38,455 nucleotides of DNA from a virus, in the IMG/VR virus record IMGVR_UViG_3300009528_000012, positions 1 through 38,455 of that record. One strand, written 5' to 3'. The translations under genes and the position numbers were made by a program. Every line of letters begins with the position of its first letter. The first letter of the stretch is position 1. This document shows positions 35,211 through 38,455 of the stretch, piece by piece. The notes under the pieces were generated by a model that did no database searches, was not told the DNA's origin, and saw nothing but the letters and a program-made list of their open reading frames with translations.

Positions 35211-37587
35211 CAAGCGCCACAGGACGCGGAAGAGCTTTCGGCATTTTGTAGACGGAAAGCCGACTAACACGTTTACCGATGAATACAGGATCGGCTCCCA
35301 ACATTATGAGGAGGACCCTGGCAGCGGTGATTGGCTTGAATGCGATTCCCGGCTTGTGCCTAGCCGGGAAGTTGGCTGGGACTGGGAGATGAATAAAGCC
35401 TCTTGGCGGCTGTTGGTCAAGGAAAGCGGCTGGGTGGCTGCCGAGAAGCAGGGCGTGGGTATCGGCTTTAAGCTAGTTGGCTGGGGCTACCTGAATAAGG
35501 TGACGAAGAATTACGTGCCGAAGGGCACGGCGGATTACTCCAATCCGACAGTAGACGACTCTAGCATCTCCTGGCAGATATTCAACAACGTCACCCTGAA
35601 GCTGACGGCCACGCCTGATAGTCTGCACGAAGGTATCGAAGTGCCCCAAATCGTCCGCGACCACATTACTACAAATAATCCTTACGGAGTAAACGGATAT
35701 GTGGTCTACGCCTACGAGGTCAGGTGGGACGACGTGTCTGAGATCGAGGATGAGGAGCAAGGGCCACAAAATCCTGACACCAACTGGGAAAGCGAAGCGC
35801 GGGTATTCCTGAAAAATGCAGCAGGGAAGATCGTCTCGGCTTTGCCGGCACATTTTGTCAAGCACGCAACGCTCGATTCCAAAGAGGCTCCGCCCATTCG
35901 CATCCGGCGGCGGTTCATCAAGAAGGACGACAAGCACTATCTGTTGTTTGGCGTTCCTGTGGATGCCCTGGCGAATATGCCTTCTGGCACAGTCGTTTTT
36001 GACCCAACGGTCGACAAGCAGGTGACTGCAGGCGGGGATGATGGATATTACAGAGATGGCGATGGAAGCTTCAGCGCCGCTGGCGATAATGTCTTGGTGG
36101 GGCACTGGGACTCTCACGCCTCTTACAAGAACATGAGTGGTTTTTTCCGCTGGATTGGCGTGACAATCGAGGGGACTGTTACGACCATGACAGTTGAAGT
36201 CTATGTGTATGTTATTGGTGGCGGAGAGACCAATCTGAAATTCTACGGCATCGACGAGGACAACCCCGCCGCACCGACGGACGCCGCCGAGTTCCTGGCC
36301 GATCCCGAAACCACCGCCGGAGTGGATTGGGATGTAACTTTTAATACAAGTGCTTGGAACACTTCGCCGGAATTGAAAACGATCGCTCAAGAGCTTGTAG
36401 ATACATACACAATTTCAAACGCAGCGGTAATGCTCCAGCTCCAGAATGATGGGACAACCGGGGATAACGATGCGACCATACGAGCGCAGGATTTTGACGA
36501 TAACACTAAAGGCGCTAAGCTGTCGATAACGTACACTGTGGCGGCTCCCACTGTTACGACTCAAGCCGCCGATCAAATTGGCCCAACCAGCGCACGCGGC
36601 AACGGCAACATCACCGACGATGGTGGAAGCTCAATTATTGAGCATGGCGTCTGCTGGAAGAAGGGAGCCGATCCCGTCAACATCGGCGGTGCGGACGGGT
36701 ACACCGAGGAGGGCGCGGGCTCCGAAGGCGCGTTCACCTCGAATATGACCTTGCTCGATCCCGAGTCGACGTACTACTACCGCGCCTATGCGACCAACCC
36801 TGGAGGGACCAGCTACGGCGACGCGCAATCCTTTAAGACGATGATTTCGGCTGCGGCATCGGGCCAGGCGGCAAGCGAGGGCAGTGCAGCTGGACTCTTG
36901 GCTCTCCAGGGCGGCGCTTCCGGGCAGGGGATCTCTTCCGGCAAAGCAGCGGGCCTTCTTGCCCTCATAGGTACAGGAGAGGGCCAAGCCACCTCTTCGG
37001 GTGTGGCCGGGGGTCTCCTCGCTCTTATAGGAGATGCGGCGGGGCAGGCCACCTCTTCCGGCGATGTGGCGGGGCAGATCGGCCATCCGGCATCCGCGTC
37101 GGGCCAAGCCACCTCCTCGGGTGTGGCTAGCGCCTTGCTCTCGCTCATAGGGCAAGCGGAGGGCCAGGCGGCAAGTGAGGGCACGGTCTACGCCCTCTTG
37201 GCGCTGATAGGCGGCGCGGAAGGGCAGGGGATCTCTTCCGGCGAAGTGGCAGGCCATATCGGATATGTGGTAAGCGCAACCGGCATAGCGACGAGTCAGG
37301 GCGCGGCGGCGGCCCTGCTAGAGCTCATGGCGAAGGCTTCCGGGCTTGCCGTGACAACGTGGGATATCATCATCTACAACTTCACAGGGGAGCTCGCGCC
37401 GGGCGAGACGTTGGTAATCGACCATAAAGCCAAGACCGTGACGATCGACGGTGTGAACGTACTGAAATACTTCACAACGGGAGACTTCCCCGACCTGCCG
37501 CCGGGTAGCAGCACGGTCAAATACGGGGATTTGGAGGACTCGCGCGATCTCACGATAACGGTGACGTACAAGGACAAGTGGCTATGA
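35185..37587 (+). CDS. Large modular tail protein with FN3-like and Gly/Ser/Ala repeat domains
   Basis: This encodes 800 residues from ATG 35185 (AAAGGAAAAT upstream). Residues 1 to about 290 are an unrecognised domain. Residues about 295-450 are a beta-rich carbohydrate-binding-like module. Residues about 453-552 form a fibronectin III-like domain (PTVTTQAADQIGPTSARGNG, YYYRAYATNPGGTSYGDAQS). Residues about 554-725 comprise roughly eight 20-residue repeats of the GQATSSG...LLALIG type. Residues about 728-800 are a Dit C-terminal-type domain (GELAPGETLVIDHKAKTVTI, TITVTYKDKWL). It is probably displayed at the tail tip for host adsorption. Confidence 0.75.
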   Translation: MVNLVEILSKRHRTRKSFRHFVDGKPTNTFTDEYRIGSQHYEEDPGSGDWLECDSRLVPSREVGWDWEMNKASWRLLVKESGWVAAEKQGVGIGFKLVGWGYLNKVTKNYVPKGTADYSNPTVDDSSISWQIFNNVTLKLTATPDSLHEGIEVPQIVRDHITTNNPYGVNGYVVYAYEVRWDDVSEIEDEEQGPQNPDTNWESEARVFLKNAAGKIVSALPAHFVKHATLDSKEAPPIRIRRRFIKKDDKHYLLFGVPVDALANMPSGTVVFDPTVDKQVTAGGDDGYYRDGDGSFSAAGDNVLVGHWDSHASYKNMSGFFRWIGVTIEGTVTTMTVEVYVYVIGGGETNLKFYGIDEDNPAAPTDAAEFLADPETTAGVDWDVTFNTSAWNTSPELKTIAQELVDTYTISNAAVMLQLQNDGTTGDNDATIRAQDFDDNTKGAKLSITYTVAAPTVTTQAADQIGPTSARGNGNITDDGGSSIIEHGVCWKKGADPVNIGGADGYTEEGAGSEGAFTSNMTLLDPESTYYYRAYATNPGGTSYGDAQSFKTMISAAASGQAASEGSAAGLLALQGGASGQGISSGKAAGLLALIGTGEGQATSSGVAGGLLALIGDAAGQATSSGDVAGQIGHPASASGQATSSGVASALLSLIGQAEGQAASEGTVYALLALIGGAEGQGISSGEVAGHIGYVVSATGIATSQGAAAALLELMAKASGLAVTTWDIIIYNFTGELAPGETLVIDHKAKTVTIDGVNVLKYFTTGDFPDLPPGSSTVKYGDLEDSRDLTITVTYKDKWL
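36846..37360 (+). repeat. Imperfect ~60-bp repeats encoding Gly/Ser/Ala/Leu motif
   Basis: About eight tandem copies encode variants of GQATSSG-VA--LLALIG. Two subtypes alternate, one hydrophobic (LLALIG) and one ending in GHIGY or GQIGHP. Copies share blocks such as GGGCCAAGCCACCTCTTC, so the array likely evolved by unequal exchange. Confidence 0.8.
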
Positions 37588-37811
37588 GCGTAAAACTGGA
37601 ATACACGGGAGATCTGGCGGCTGGCGAGACGTTGGTAATCGATCCCGAGAACGAGACGGCGACGCTTGACGGGGCCGACGTGTCAGGCGACATCGAAGGC
37701 TTCGAGAAGGTGTTCGAGCTCAAGGCGGGGGTGAACACGATTACCTACGAGGACACCGAGGGCAGCAGGAACCTTACTGTCACGATCGAGTTTACGGAGA
37801 GGTATCTATGA
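37584..37811 (+). CDS. Detached Dit C-terminal domain
   Basis: This encodes 75 residues; the ATG overlaps the previous stop (ATGA). YTGDLAAGETLVIDPENETA and TITYEDTEGSRNLTVTIEFT match the C-terminal galectin-like domain of siphovirus Dit proteins. It begins (MSVKLEYTGD) where the Dit at 33993 ends (SITLQE), and it duplicates the end of 35185-37587. It could assemble with the truncated Dit in trans. Confidence 0.75.
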   Translation: MSVKLEYTGDLAAGETLVIDPENETATLDGADVSGDIEGFEKVFELKAGVNTITYEDTEGSRNLTVTIEFTERYL

Positions 37812-38455
37812 AAAACGCGCCAGTGACAATTTACAATGCCTCCCTTGAACTTGTCGCGTACCTTGAGAACGCGACAGGCATCGGCTACAAAAAGCGCAAG
37901 GGCGAGGTATGGAGCGCGTCGTTCTGCCTGCCGGCCGACGATCCCAAGAACGACGAGTGCAAGGACTTCTACTATGCCGAGATCTTCGACGGCGACACGC
38001 GGGTCGAGCTCTTCCGTATCATTCTGAACAGGAAGAGCCGCATTAAAGGCAAGCCGGTGATCAAATACGAATGCAAGCACGTCCTGTCGACACTGAACGA
38101 CAGCACGCTTGTCGGGGTCCATAACGCGGGCCCGGGTGTAGAGGCTGCGCTCAACTACGTCCTCGGCAAACAGGTGGTTACACACTGGCAGCTCGGCACG
38201 GTCGACTTCGTCCAGAATTTTTACCACTACTGGAAGGACCTCTCGCTCTTAGCGGCGCTGTATACAGTATCCGAGCGCTTCCTCACCGCGCACCTGTGGA
38301 CGTTCGACACAAAAAGCTACCCGTGGACGCTCAACCTGCTTGAAGCACCGACGGCGGTCAGTGCGCGGATTGCCTATCGCAAGAACATGCAGCAGATTGA
38401 CCGCAAGAGCGACGTGCGCAACCTCTACACGCGGCTCTATCCCTATGGCTACGGC
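37808..38455 (+). CDS. Tail-tip/minor structural protein, N-terminal part (runs through the circular junction)
   Basis: ATG at 37808 overlaps the preceding stop. 175 codons reach 38332, and bases 38333-38455 repeat bases 1-123, where the same frame continues to 2472; the whole protein is 998 residues. The N-terminus (VTIYNASLELVAYLENATGI, then YKKRKGEVWSASFCLPADDP) is typical of phage minor structural or endopeptidase-tail proteins that form the tail-tip hub. It closes the tail operon that starts at 30838. Confidence 0.88.
   Translation, partial: MKNAPVTIYNASLELVAYLENATGIGYKKRKGEVWSASFCLPADDPKNDECKDFYYAEIFDGDTRVELFRIILNRKSRIKGKPVIKYECKHVLSTLNDSTLVGVHNAGPGVEAALNYVLGKQVVTHWQLGTVDFVQNFYHYWKDLSLLAALYTVSERFLTAHLWTFDTKSYPWTLNLLEAPTAVSARIAYRKNMQQIDRKSDVRNLYTRLYPYGYG
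38333..38455. repeat. Terminal direct repeat, right copy
   Basis: Identical to bases 1-123; see the left copy. Coding content here should be counted once. Confidence 0.93.

Overview
The window looks like one complete, circularised genome of a tailed (siphovirus-type) bacteriophage. The first 123 bases are repeated exactly as the last 123 (38333-38455), and a tail gene runs off the right end and re-enters at base 1 in the same frame, so the unique circle is about 38,332 bp. Every recognisable gene but one is on the + strand. Ribosome-binding sites are Shine-Dalgarno type and several promoters are good sigma70 matches, so the host is a bacterium. I cannot name its phylum. No integrase, DNA polymerase, helicase or endolysin is recognisable.

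Layout. (1) 37808 through the junction to 2472: a 998-residue tail-tip protein. (2) 2469-7516: a lone antisense HExxH membrane protein, a promoter-driven short repeat array, several small membrane or membrane-anchored proteins, an HTH protein paired with a metallophosphoesterase, and a run of very small genes. (3) 7519-9153: regulators on leaderless promoters, an Excalibur lipoprotein and a second, longer repeat array. (4) 9175-17125: replication, recombination and accessory genes: a Rad52-like annealing protein next to a SWIM zinc-finger protein, four HNH endonucleases, a winged-helix replication protein and small zinc-binding proteins. (5) 17156-20877: terminase small and large subunits, an ASCH protein, an AbrB-like protein and small genes. 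(6) 21031-30841: head and connector genes in HK97-like order: portal fused to a MuF domain, prohead protease, major capsid, two signal-peptide proteins, connectors, major tail protein and frameshifted tail chaperones. (7) 30838-37811: tape measure, distal tail protein, an adhesin-like gene, a glycosyltransferase remnant, a large repeat-rich tail protein and a detached Dit C-terminal domain.

The main discovery is a pair of strictly periodic arrays at 3048-3092 and 9037-9153. Two related 9-bp repeats, TGCGAGCCA (A) and TGAAAYCCA (B), alternate with unique 9-bp spacers. This gives A-9-B-9-A units of exactly 36 bp, with an A repeat closing each array. Periodicity, unit length and two-repeat/two-spacer architecture match TIGR (tandem interspaced guide RNA) arrays, whose Tas partners are Nop-domain proteins and whose processed tigRNAs are 36 nt. 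The small array has its own promoter about 14 nt upstream and an intrinsic terminator downstream. I could not recognise a Nop-domain Tas protein anywhere in the genome, so the arrays are either orphan or served by a divergent or trans-acting Tas.

Other themes are leader RNAs in which a promoter is followed by two hairpins, the second terminator-like, before a gene; a distal tail protein apparently split by a 3-kb insertion; a tRNA-Arg-like 3' half; and an over-represented CGTATACG palindrome.
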